From assembly GCA_029216955.1 (NCBI GenBank), contig JANAVB010002199.1, positions 16,247,620 to 16,311,619 of the forward strand: a stretch of 64,000 nt of DNA, read 5' to 3'. Below the pieces are notes generated by a model that saw only the letters and a list, made by a program, of their open reading frames with translations, made no database searches and was not told where the DNA came from. This document shows, one piece after another, positions 22,801 to 34,800 of the stretch (the first letter of the stretch is position 1; every line of letters starts with the position of its first letter). Position numbers and translations under genes: made by a program. The stretch is from Iris pallida. Its lineage: Eukaryota; Streptophyta; Magnoliopsida; Asparagales; Iridaceae.

Positions 22801-25800
22801 TTCTAGACCATCCCGTGCTTGCAACAACAACGTCAACTCATACTTTGCCTCTAGACCCCTTCTCGTACCAACAACGTTAACCTATCAAGTTGTGTTTGCC
22901 TTACGGCCCAAAATCAGAGATGCGACTACGCGATAGTACCCAATTTCCTTGTGACCGTGCTACAAATCCATCGTGTCGTGCCTCGCAACTCAGTGTGACT
23001 TAACCGTATCGCCGCCTCGTGGCCCTTGCTACTTGATCACCAACTGACCCAAATCAAGACTTGTGGGCTAAGTGTCACTCGACCGACTTTGCCTTGTGGC
23101 GTTTTCTGACTTAAACTCAAGATGACTCAAATCCAACTTATGCAACTTATATGCCGACAACTTAAGACTTGACGCTACATCTCGTGCCGAAGCACGGTGT
23201 CTTCGTTGCAGCCAAATCTTAGACCCAAATATTGTCTTCCGATCGTGCACGCATTCGACTCGACTCATTGATATAGTGAACACAATACTCGACTTAATCC
23301 AAAGACATACACGCGGATCGCCGCCCATGCCGACTCATCTATATGAACTAGTCACTAGCGCCCAGCGCTATAATGAACTCCCTTTATAGCTTTTGATTAG
23401 ACGAACGTCCCTTGCCAGCGCGAGTAGCGAGCTCCGCTGCAAGTTCCCGCCTAACCCGTGCGGTCATCCAGCACAGCTATGATGTCTACTATCGAAACGG
23501 TTCCCGTTGGCCGCCTGGTTCGCCGTTCGAGAAACGTTTATTTTACCTTGTACAAGTTGTCCAATGACCATGCAGGCTCAACTCGAACTGACGTCTCACA
23601 CAGTCATTCTACTTCTAGTGTTACCATCTCTTTCTGGGCCAAGTTTAATACTTCTCACATCTGAGACCTCGTCTCGACGACCCATGGTCGCGAGCATTTT
23701 TATTTCTTGCTCTATCCTTTCATTCAACTCAGGAACGACTACTTGAAAGCCCCCTTTTTACCAAACTCAATGAATCAACTGTGGCCCGTGCCTTAAACAC
23801 TAAGTCCGTGCATCGTGCCTTAAGCCAACTGTGCTCTACGCGACACTCCCGCTGTCACTCCCCGTTTCCGGAATACGTAAATTTTTGATTTTTCATGTAT
23901 ATGGTATCTGGCACCTGTATCTTTATTGCATGTATCCTGTATTTGTAACTGGCCATGGTATGGAACAGTATCTCGTCGCGGATTAGTGTTTCACCCCTTG
24001 TCCTTGTTTGGTTGTAGGATTGGTTCACTGTTTCGATGATAGGATTTCTGAACCGTGTTGTGGTTAGGATTTTATTTAATTAATTTAATTAGTTATATCA
24101 TGTAGTAATTAACATGTCATTAGTCACATGGTTAGAGCATGTTTAGGGCTTAGGATTTTCTTAAGCCAACCCCTATATATATTCTCTTCCTCACTCTCTC
24201 CTTATTCACTCTTTTCATTTCTTTTCCTCCCAACCAATAGGCAAGTACATCTTGCACCAAATGGAGAGATTCTTGTATTTTTCATTTCTTGATTTTTCTT
24301 TGAAATGATTTGTCTATATTGTTCTTCTCATTATCCTCTACAAGTTTAGTTCTTGGAGTTTTTAATTTTAATGGCTAGTTTTGTGTAGATCTAAGTTTCT
24401 AAAACTAGGGTTCTATGGATTTCCATGGTTTTGATCTATCAAACTTGGTTATTTTCGAAAACTAATGGTCCTAGGTTGTAGGAAATTTGATTCTACACAA
24501 TTTTGACCTTTGAAAAGTTAGATTTCGACTTGTTTTGAGGAAGTTATGGCCAAAATAATATTTGGACATTTTCTATGTCATCTGCCCTGGTTTTGGCAGG
24601 GACGATGAATAGTGCCGCATGAATAGTGCCGCAGGAATGAATAGTGCCGCAGCCGCATGAGATGAATAGTACCGCAGCCGCATGAGATGAATAGTGCCGC
24701 ATGAATAGTGCCGCAGCTGCAGGAATGAATAGTGTCGCAGCCGCATGGAATGAATAGTACCGCAGCCGCATGAGATGAATAGTGCCGCAGCCGCATGAGA
24801 TAAATAGTGCCGCAGGAATGAATAGTGCTGCAGCCGCATGGAATGAATAGTACCGCAGCCGCATGAGATGAATAGTGCCGCAGCCGCATGGAATGAATAG
24901 TACTGCAGCCGCATGGGATGAATAGTGCCGCAGGGATGAATAGTGCCGCAGCCGCATGAGATAAATAGTGCCGCAGCCGCATGGAATGAATAGTACCGCA
25001 GCCGCATGAGATGAATAGTGCCGCAGCCGCATGGAATGAATAGTGCCGCAGTCGCATGAGATAAATAGTACCGCAGGCTTGCATGGCGCCGCATGAGATG
25101 AATAGTACCGCAGGATGAATAGTGCCACATGGCTTGAATAGTGTCGCATAGTGCCTATTTTGGTTGTTTTATGTCCTATTTGATTGATTTGTGGCCAGAA
25201 TCTCTTCCAACTTCCAACATGAAAGTTGTAGATCTTTGTATTGGCTTCAAGGATCTTCATGTCTCACTTTAACCTGAATTCTCATATGACTTTTATGTCA
25301 CGAGGGGTCCGTGTGACTTCCTGACTTGACCATGTTCATGACCTGATTACCTGTATACGTGCTCGTACCTATTCAAAGTGTGTATTGAGATGCAATATTA
25401 GTATGCACTGCGGTGCCATTTAATGAGTGCACTGAGGTGTGACTCTACGTGCTAAGTGATCATTCGTGTTATATGTCAATACATGTGTACCTTCCAGCAA
25501 GTCATGGTAATCGGTCAGTAATAGTGTCGTGGTAAAATGATTGTTGTTTGATGCATTACACTAAGCGTGGATCTAGATTGAGCCGATGTGGATTCATACT
25601 TAGGGTACACGTACTATGGTACGACATATAGGAGGATGACCATGTGACCACGACATGTAATTCCATTATCAAGATAGGGTTAATCTAAGCAACTTAATTT
25701 GGTAGATGCATTGGGTAGGAACGAAATTCCGAGATCGTGCCATACTAGCCACCCTAGGTCCAGCCCTGGCGTGTCGGATTGGCCACCACGGATACAGTTT

Positions 25801-28800
25801 CATCCGCTTATAGTGGATGACTATATCCGACTCCTACGTGCTATGTGTTAAATATTTTAGCACGGTGGCCTTGCGGGGGACCGGTGCATAATCAAAGTGC
25901 TATGTGTATATGTATATTATATGGTTTGGCTAGCCCTGCTGGGTTGACACGAACTGAGGATTCCTATATATGCATTACTGGGATAACCCAGGTAAATCAT
26001 AGAAAGCCGTGGGATTGATTGGCCGCTTGTAAGCTGACTTGTTTGTGATATGTTTTCTTCTGTTAGCAACTGAGGAACATGGACTATCGTGGTGCGTGGT
26101 CCAACCCATGTCCTTGTTTGGTTGTTGGGTTGGGCTATTGTGCTGCGATAGGCTATGGACCGAAGTCGCGAATCAGAAGCCCTTCACCTGCCCATGGTTA
26201 TAGGATATATCTTATCTCGGCATGATATTGGCATCGTTTGTCCTTGTTTGGTTGTAAGGGTGTCGTATTGTCTCGATGATATGGTATAAGCCTATAACTC
26301 GTGAATCAGGTCTTATTATTATGCTTGGGTTTTATCTCACTCTTTTGTGTTCCCTTGTGGTACTTGCTATTCGGGGCCTGACCCCGCTGGTTTTGTTTGG
26401 CCAGATCTCGTAGCAGCTCCAGAGGATCCAGCCTTCTACCCGAACAATGGTGCACACCAGGAGTATGGGTGCCAGGGACCATGAGTGGGTTTCTTCTTCT
26501 CCGCTCTGATATCTTCTATTTTGTACTTGGCATTTAGCCACCGGCACCTGTTTAGCCGGCTGTTCTGGACATTAGTTTCCTTTACATAATTGTAATTAAA
26601 TCAGACTGTAGCTGACTACGGTTATGTACTATTGACTCTCGGTACTAGCTTATCATTTTGTATAGCTAGGCTCATGAATCATTTTAATGAAGCGTCGGGG
26701 ACGCCTTACTGCTTTGTCTTATATGATCATTATTTACTGCTTCTTGTTTTTGATTGATTGAGACATAGATGCTCTGTGAGACCATAGGAGACTTGATTGT
26801 AGCATGCACCCCCTTGTCTCTTGACAGCCACGATCGCCGTATGACGTTTATATACCTCATATGGAGTAGCTGGCCTTGTCCGTCTCAGTATTCCGGTACT
26901 GGGACGTGACACCCGCCCAAGTCGACGGGCCTTGAGATCATGGGACTACTTAACTTGACAACCGCTGAAAGAGCGGGACAGTACTTGGAATGTTTTAGGT
27001 CGACCGACATAACTTTGCCTAACTTAATCGAGCATACAACTTAACCCAAGGGACGAGCAAAGGCTATGCCAAGCCTTGCATCGTGGAAGCGTGCATGCAT
27101 TATCGAGCATTTACGCGGGCGACGTCTATGACTTAGGCTAATTCATAGTTTTGTGTCGAAGACCAACTTTCCTTCTCCCAAGCTACGGGATGAAGGACCG
27201 AGTGTCATTTTCAAAGCACGCCGTGCACCAACTCTAAGCCGACCGTTGGACCTTTCCATATTCTAACTCAATTCGACCCGTCGGAATTATTTTCTTATCT
27301 ATGTGGATTCGTCTCTTTTATTATCAAGCCTACTTGTGCAAGTTGAAAACATGCGATTTATTATGTGAAGGCTAAGATGAGGCAAGTTCACCGAAACTAC
27401 CCCACCTGAGCGAGGAGTCGTCTCGACCGAGCGATGTCTTCGAGTCGTCGTTGCATGTTTAAGTCCGAACGCCGTTGGCGTTCCGATTTCTCCTATTGAC
27501 TGAGCGGGACGGGGCACTACAGCGTACACTTCTTTTACCCACGGACGAGCTTTCAAAACTGAGAAAATCGACATGAAGTCCAAGGACGTAAAGCCGTGCT
27601 TTGATACCAATATGTCACGTCCCGCTCCCGGGGGAGTGATCGTCCTCGCTTGGACGTGATGCCGCACGAGCCTAAATTGTATTTGCGCAAGGCCAGGTCC
27701 TGAAACGGCCGATTGAAGCTTGGCCACAGAGTCGCACAGAGATCAACGTTAAGAAAAAGAAAGATGGGATCGAAGCTAGGCCCTCTCTCTCTCTCTCCTC
27801 TCCTCTCCTCTCCTCTCCTCTCATCCCCTTTTATTGAAAAAAAGTAAAAAGAAAGCCAGGGATCGAACTTGGCACTGTGTGAAAAAGATGACTTCCACCA
27901 TTGCCTATTATCCACAATGGCCCTTAGAGGAATGTGTTAATATTTGACATACATATTGGTATGATACTATCTCTATTACATGTTACCAAAAAAAAAAAGT
28001 TCGGCCGCCTAGGCGCCTAGGCGGCCCTATGGCGCACAGAATCCGTCTAGCGAAATTTATAACATTGCACCGGTCGCTGGCCTCATGAGCCATTTGGACT
28101 TTCATACGTGGTATTCATAGTGATGTTACCTACCAGGTGTGATGGCCAGGACACCCTGATAGGCTATGCAATACCGACATTACGTCGCTTGTGTGGCTAG
28201 ACTTGCACCCAAGTCACCCGTAAGCCATGAATTCCTCCTAGGCCGGTAAAATCCCTGGTTTTTCCCGCTTCTGATCGTTCGAGGAATCCTTCCTCCATAT
28301 CCCTCGTGCACGAGTTGTCCGCGACCATTTCATATTTTCTTTTCATTTTTAACTTAACGTCCCCGCCATACCTGTTGATAATCATACTTTCCTTCTTTCC
28401 TTTCTTTCATTCTTTCCTTTATTTCTTTCATTCACTTATACATTCGTTCATTTATTCATTCTTTGTTATCTTTATGCAGCTCCCGGTACGGAAACGGCCT
28501 TGGCGACCCAACTGTCCCGAAGCCTTTTCATGTTTTCATTACTCGGTTCGGAAAGTCTATTTTGATTGTCTTTCTCCCTCAATTCAGTGAACCATTAATT
28601 GTTTTATGTCTCAAGTTGTGGTACGATTAAAGTGACAAACATTTCATCATGTATTGAGCGCATAAGAAAATCTAGTCGAAATGTAAGCAGTGCCTTGGCA
28701 CGAGAGTGGAGTGTGCCAGGGTTCAAGTAAAATTCCAAGTTCATTTTCATATTCTACACAAGCAATACAAGATGGGATTATTCTCTTAGCTAGATGCATT

Positions 28801-31800
28801 AAGTTCTTTTATTAGCATGCAGGGAGTTATCGCCTAGTAATCTAGCAATATTGTTCGTATTATTATGTGTCCAGGCTAAGCAAAGCTACCCACCTTAGCG
28901 ATGATCGCATCGGCCGAGCGAGATTCCGAGCACGTCTTTGAAAGTCTAAGTCTCGATTCTTCTGAAGGGTCAAGTCCATTGTCTTTGCCTCGAGCGAGTC
29001 GTTTCGCCGAGCAAGGCGGGATCTGGGTCGATGCACTTGCGCCGTTTAAATCGGCATTCTGCTTGGACGGAGTGGGTCGTTACAAGTGGTATCAGACCGA
29101 AGGTCGGTTGGTGCCATGTCTGCATCCGTGAATGTCCAGGAGGGACCTGCGTCGCCTAAGGAGGGGCATGCCAAGACTCACATGAGAGGCAAGAACATGG
29201 AGTCTATGACAGAGCGTAGCCTTGTTGATCTTGCGGAGTGCCTCGACATCTTGGAGATGGGTTCGAGGGACATGAAGATGCGCATGGGCTCCGTGGAGCA
29301 AAGCAACACGAAGCTAGAAGAGTTCTACGATGGACTGGAGAGTGATGCCGTTTCGTCCATGGCAATCTTTCGAGAGCAATTCCAAGAGATCCGATCCGTA
29401 CTTGAGGAGGAGCTCAAGGGACATCGTGCGAAGATTGTGGAATTGCGCAGGAAGGTTCTATGCTACGAGGATCTAAAGATCTTGATCGAGAGTTGCGGAA
29501 AACTCAAGGCTAAAGTTGCTATCTTGGAGAAGGTTGTTCCGAACGGTAGACCTTCGAGTAGGGAGGCACCGAGACAACATAAGATCTTCGAGCCAAAATC
29601 CTTCAGTGAAAAGCTGGATGCCAAAGAAGTTGAGAACTTCTTGTGGAACGTGGAACGATACTTCAAGACGTTGCACATCAACAGTGACACCGAGAAGGTG
29701 GACATTGCTTCACTCTATCTCACTGACGATGTTATGTTGTGGTGGTGCCGAAGGTGCATGGAGGCCGAGAAGGGTTGTGCTCGATAGAGACTTGTGAGGA
29801 TCTCAAGAAGGAGATCAAGTTTAAGTTCTATCCGAAGAATGTTGAGTTTGCAGCGAGACGGAGCTTGCGGCAACTCAAGCATACCGGTGCGATCAAAGAA
29901 TACATTGCGGAGTTCACAAACTTGATGCTCGCGATATATAGCATGGACGAGGAGGATCACTTATTCTTCTTCCTCAATGGACTTCAATCGTGGACGGCTC
30001 AAGAATTGCAGCGACAAAGGGTTCAAGACTTGAACACCGTCGTGGCAGCGACCGAGAGGCTCGTCGAGTACATATGGGACAACAACGATGCCAAAGCCAA
30101 GCCAAAGACCACCAAGAGGAATGGTGGGGGAGAGCAGGAGAGCTCTCCCAAAGAGGGTCCGTCCGAGGGAAAGAAGTGCGAGAACACCTACCCCGACAAG
30201 TAGTTTGTGCTTTATATGTGGAGAAAATTACTTTGCTCGGGATTATCCGGATAGGAGCATGTGTGTCAATATCGTCCGAAGCGAAGAGGTGGAGGACGAG
30301 TGCGAAGTGGGAGCGCACATGGGAGCGTTGCGCTTACTCAACGCCATCAAGACCAAGTTCGTTGTGTCCAAAACTCTGAGCAGGGAGCTTATGTACGTTG
30401 ACGTGAGGATCAAAGGCACGAGCACACGAACGTTGGTTGACACGGACGCCACTCATAACTTCATCTCGGATGCGGAGTTCTGTCGCTTGGGTCTAGCCTT
30501 GGAGAAAGATTCAAGCAAGATAAATGTTGTTAATGCGGAGGTGTGCCCCGTGCATGGGATTCACATATCGGTGGAAAATTTGTCGGGTGTTGTCAATTTT
30601 ACCGCTACGTCACTGGACGACTTCAAGATGATATTGGACATGGATTTTCTTATCACGACACAAGTGGTTTCGATGCCACATTTGGGAGGAGTCGGCTTCA
30701 TGGAGGAAGGCTCGTCGTGCATGGTAAAAGTTGCACGAGGTGAGCCAACAAAAGGGAAAGCTATCTTTGCAATTCAGCTCAATAATGGTAGCCAAAGGGA
30801 GACGACATACCTAGCTGTGCTCGAGATGAAGGAGGACTCCGAGGAGGAACGTCTTCCATGCGAGACCAAGGGTGTTTCACAAGGGCGTCCCAATGAGTCA
30901 CTTCCGCGGAGGGAAGTGGATCGTGCTACCAAGCTGGGCACGAGTGAGGAGAATTACGTCGTGGACTGCGAGGAGGCAGAGACGACAAAGGAGAGGTTCA
31001 CGCAAGGAGTCGCCCAATGTTCGTGGCGGACGTTTGGGTTGACAGAGTTGCAATGGGACTCGCATGCGCAGAGGTATGGAGAACTATGTGCAGTCATGAG
31101 ATGAGGTGGATCAACGACCTGACAGCCCGCGCGAGCCTCTTTCTATGTCGAGGAGGGCACAGACCACGGTCAAAGTTGGTACAACGAACCAATTTGCTTT
31201 CGATCTTGAGGAGAAGACAGACAAGTCTGAAAAATGCCGTATGAGACGCACAAAGAATGGACGACACGCAACGACCATGCGTACGAGAGTGGACGTCATT
31301 CCGAAACTTGATGCACTCGTCGACGAGGGCGTCGACGAAACAGATGGGGGAGATGTTATGCACAAGATTTTGTGCCCCACGGAGACAGATTTGCATAACC
31401 TATCATGGACCAAGGTTATGTTGGATGCTTCCGAAATTCTCTAGAAGATGGTAGAATATTCATGGACTCGTGATCTTTTTAGATGCTCTAGAAGCTTCCT
31501 TGAAAATATATAGGCCCGAGAACATTCTCTAGAATAATCCATAGAATATGCTAGTTCCAGAAGCTTCATGTAGGCCCTTTGAGGCATTATAAATAAGTGG
31601 GAGGCTCATTTATTTCTCACCATCCAATAAGTCGTAAACTCTCTTAGTATAGTGAATTTTTCAATCTTTCAATCTCTCTTTTGCTCCACATTGTTTTTAG
31701 TATCGCCTTAGCGATCTAGCTAAGAGTTTGGAGAAGGCTGGCACGGGTCTTCGAGTAGGAAGCTTGTGCGCCGCACGAGTCAAAGTGTAGTTTAAAACAA

Positions 31801-34800
31801 GAAGTCTGTGACATCCTGTAGTGCCTAGCGGGGCTTACTTGCAGCAACTAGTTTTTGGTATAGTATCATGATATGATTTTGTTGGGGGCTTATATGTGAA
31901 TATGTATCCTTGTGGTTCTGGTTGAGGGGAGGGTGGGAAACATCGTTATATAGAGAAAGTTGAAAATTGCGAAATAAGTTGATTTCTTTTTTAGATTTCT
32001 TGTCAACTGGGGTTCGATAGCTATACACTTATGGACTTTAACTTCGTAGTTTGTATCGTTATTTCTTCATTGCTCATGAACCACCACTCTGGTTTGCAAG
32101 TTGCTCAAGCAAAGAAGAGAATGTGCTTATGAGGGCGTCGACGAAACAGGTGGGGGAGATGTTACGCACAAGATTTTGCGTCCCATGGAGACGTAACCTA
32201 TCATGGACCAAGGTTATGTTGGATGCTTCCGAAATTCTCTAGAAGATGGTAGAATATTCATGATATTTCTAGATGCTTTAGAAGCTTCTTTGAAAATATA
32301 TAGGCCCGAGAATATTCTTTAGAATAATCCCTGGAATATGCTAGTTCCAGAAGTTTCATGTAGGCCCTTTGAGGCATTATAAATAAGTGGGAGGCTCATT
32401 TGTTCCTCACCACCCAATAAGTCGTAAACTCTCTTAGTATAGTGAAGTTTTCAATCTTTCAATCTCTTTTGCTCCACATTGTTCTCAGGATCGTCTTAGT
32501 GATCTAGCTAAGAGTTTGGAGAAGGCTGGCACGGATCTTCGAGTAGGAAGCTTGTGCGCCGCACAGGTCGAAGTGTAGTTTAAAACATCAAGTCTGTGAC
32601 AGCCTGTAGTGCCTAGCGGGGCTTACTTGCAGCAACTAGTTTTTGGTATAGTATCATAATATGATTTTGTTGGGGGCTTATATGTGAATATGTATCCTTG
32701 TGGTTCTGGTTGAGGGGAGGGTGGGAAACATCGTTATATAGAGAAAGTTGAAAATTGCGAAATAAGTTGATTTCTTTTTTAGATTTCTTGTCAACTGGGG
32801 TTCGATAGCTACACACTTGTGGACTTTAACTTCGTAGTTTGTATGGTTATTTCTTCATTGCTCATGAACCACCACTATGGTTTGCAAGTTGCTCATGCAA
32901 AGAAGAGAATATGCTTATGAGGTTTTATGATCCTTTTGTTATTTTCTATGAATATTTACCCGTTATTTTATTTTGTGGTTTATTTTCATTTTTTGATTTC
33001 TCATTATTGTACCATTTAAATTTGGAATGATGTGTTCCAGTTGATAAAAAAGTCAAGTTCTACATCTTTATTCAAGTAAAGTATAGTAATGAGTGTTGAA
33101 TTTTCTTACCTTTTTATAGAAGTCTTTTTTTTTGTATGACACAATTATTGAGTCAAATAAGAACAAGCAATACATATTGACCCAATTACTATTTTAAAGC
33201 CACTGTGAACCGAATTGGCAAACCAATTCACCCTACCTATTCCGGACTGAAAATAAGGATGAGTAGCGTACCCTTTCCCGAACCTGTACCGTGACCCAGG
33301 ACGCATCACATGTATCTCACTCCAGGTAACTATGATAAGTAAGTGCTGATTGTTGCCAATGTCTTCATTTAGATGTTTGAGTATCAGTATTCTCTATTAG
33401 TTAATAGTTGACAATTGCATAATCCACTTTTGGTGAGTTTATGGGGGAGTGTTTCAATAGTTGAATCTTATTCGCCGGTTTAGGCTTCATACTTGTATTG
33501 GATGAGTTACAAGGAGGAGCTGGATGATGAAAGAATAAGATTAAAGTGAAAGGATCTTGAGATTATGTAGGAGGGTGGATTATAATAATGATAGATGTCG
33601 ATGATATCTACTGACAATGACTATATGTATGAATTATATTATGAATTTTGGATCTTAAAGGTGAGGAAAATTGATAGATAGAAATAAATCAATCTTTATG
33701 ATAGTTTTAGATTAAAGGGCTTTGATTTTCTGCAATATCTATCATTCTCTTTGTGTCTTCTGTACAAATGTGGCTGGATTGTAATTTTCCCCCCTTCTAA
33801 TTCTTAATAAGAGTCCATTTGTGTAAAATGTTCTCCATATTCTATCATGGTGTTTCATATTCTTAAGAATTTGCTTAATAGTTTGTTTTGATATTGCAGG
33901 GGCTAACAGCCACAGGTGTGAAGTTGGACGATTTGTTTATTGGAGATATAAACACACATTACAAAAGTGGCAAAACCACAGTTGATGTCAAAGTTGATAC
34001 CAATTCTAATGTAAGATCATGATTCATCTCATACTTGGGCTTTTCTTTTCTTTGAGAAAAGACTTCTTGGGCTTGTCATGCGTAGTTCATAAATTTTTTG
34101 TATGTTCCATTATACTATTACTCACCAATAGTTACTTCCAGAAATGCATTGTATCTCCCTTGAGGCGATATGTTTTTCTTGTAGTACTTGATATTTATAT
34201 GAACATCTCATGTTATACTGCCTGGAAATTTCTAATTCAATTTGTATGCACCTGTGGACAACTACCTTTTTGCAGGTCTCGACTACAATTAGTGTTAATG
34301 AATTATTCAGTGGCGTGAAGTCTTCATTAAGCTTCAAAATACCTGATCAGAAGTCTGGAAAGGTAAGAAAAATGTTTAGTTTCTGAGAATATCAAAAGCA
34401 AATTATAGCAGGTACTTTTATGCCAGAAAGGTCTGATTTTACTGAACTAGAAAATAAGGCAATTGGTACTGCTATGTGAAATTGTTCTTGAGCTCATGGT
34501 ATATGGGTCTTAAGAGAATATAATATTGGGCTTAATGTGTCTTAATGCTAGCCTAATTCTCTTACATCCCTTCCGACAAATAGGTAGAACTATTACAACT
34601 ATTACACAAATATGGGTATATTCTATACATGCTATTGTTTTCTTCTATTGGTTTTGTTTTCTTCTATGGGGCTACTTGTGTTCTTTCTGTAGGAGGACTT
34701 CCAGAAAGCACTTTTGTGGCAATTCATAACTCACAGTTCTTGTTAAATCATGTTGGAGTTTGGCTCTTTTTTCTTTATAAAATAGAATAGCGCAAGTTTT

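Larger units (their letters stand above)
16742..27521 (-). mobile_element. Element A: minus-strand LARD-like LTR element nested in B
   Basis: A perfect 5-bp TSD GCGTA (16737-16741 and 27522-27526) flanks it. LTRs are 16742-19043 and 22156-27521; removing element D (3,059 bp) and its 5-bp duplication from the second gives 2,302 bp, exactly the length of the first. The internal region (19044-22155, 3,112 bp) has no readable gag or pol and carries a foldback MITE. A perfect primer-binding site for initiator tRNA-Met lies at 22141-22152 on the minus strand. Long LTRs and a non-coding interior fit a large retrotransposon derivative. Confidence 0.9.
22156..27521 (-). repeat. LTR of element A (right copy) interrupted by element D
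   Basis: LTR sequence is 22156-23852 and 26917-27521. At the break the left copy reads CACTCCCGCCCAAGTC without interruption (about 18430-18445); here CCCGC is present on both sides of D. Confidence 0.92.
5633..29084 (-). mobile_element. Element B: minus-strand non-autonomous LTR retrotransposon nested in C
   Basis: Bounded by TGTCACGCCCC at 5633 and GGGTCGTTACA ending 29084; on its own strand the LTR starts TGTAACGACCC. It is flanked by AGAGG (5628-5632) and AGTGG (29085-29089), a 5-bp TSD with one mismatch. Parts are LTR 5633-13888 (itself interrupted), internal 13889-16741 plus 27522-27612 (about 2.9 kb), and LTR 27613-29084. Its primer-binding site is at 27598-27609 next to the right-hand LTR, which fixes the minus orientation. 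No gag, protease, reverse transcriptase or integrase can be read in the internal region, so it must have moved with proteins from another element. Confidence 0.82.
5147..31812 (+). mobile_element. Element C: Ty3/gypsy-type LTR retrotransposon with gag-protease only, split by element B
   Basis: The outermost element of the nest. It consists of a 5' LTR (5147-5627), a primer-binding site and gag-protease region (29085-31343), a polypurine tract (31346-31353) and a 3' LTR (31354-31812). The LTRs begin TGTTAYGCAC and end CTGACA or GTGACA. The internal region is only about 2.3 kb and I see no reverse transcriptase or integrase, so it is a non-autonomous gag-carrying element. The LTRs differ noticeably, including indels, so this is the oldest layer. 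A 4-bp GCCT flanks the left end (5143-5146) and the right end of the duplicated LTR copy (32602-32605), a weak TSD. Confidence 0.82.
31325..32920 (+). repeat. Tandem duplication of the element C 3' end plus host intron flank (unit about 0.8 kb)
   Basis: The block GAGGGCGTCGACGAAACAG, polypurine tract, LTR and about 318 bp of intron (TGTAGTGCCTAGCGGGGC to ATATGCTTATGAG) occurs twice. LTR starts are 806 bp apart and LTR ends 789 bp apart, so the second LTR (32160-32601, 442 bp) has lost about 17 bp. The junction at about 32130 joins TGCTTATGAG to GGCGTCGACG, sharing GAG, consistent with unequal exchange or replication slippage at a microhomology. Confidence 0.92.
2982..33899 (+). other. Giant VDAC intron 2 (30,918 bp) filled by nested mobile elements
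   Basis: The donor is CTG|GTGAGG after exon 2 and the acceptor is TTGATATTGCAG before exon 3; both exons are in phase 0 at this junction. The other visible VDAC introns are 265, 1,134 and 1,041 bp. Excluding element C (5147-31812) and the tandem duplication after it, only about 4 kb of this intron is ordinary intron sequence. Confidence 0.9.

Noticed and set aside
24544..25260. Long minus-strand open frames (up to 238 residues)
   Set aside because: They are translations of the 25-bp array; all three frames are open and the product is pure repeat.
27613..31812. Reading 27613-29084 as the 5' LTR of the gag-bearing element
   Set aside because: Its own primer-binding site lies on its left side, it has an AGAGG/AGTGG target-site duplication, and the gag region pairs with LTR 31354-31812 and 5147-5627 instead.
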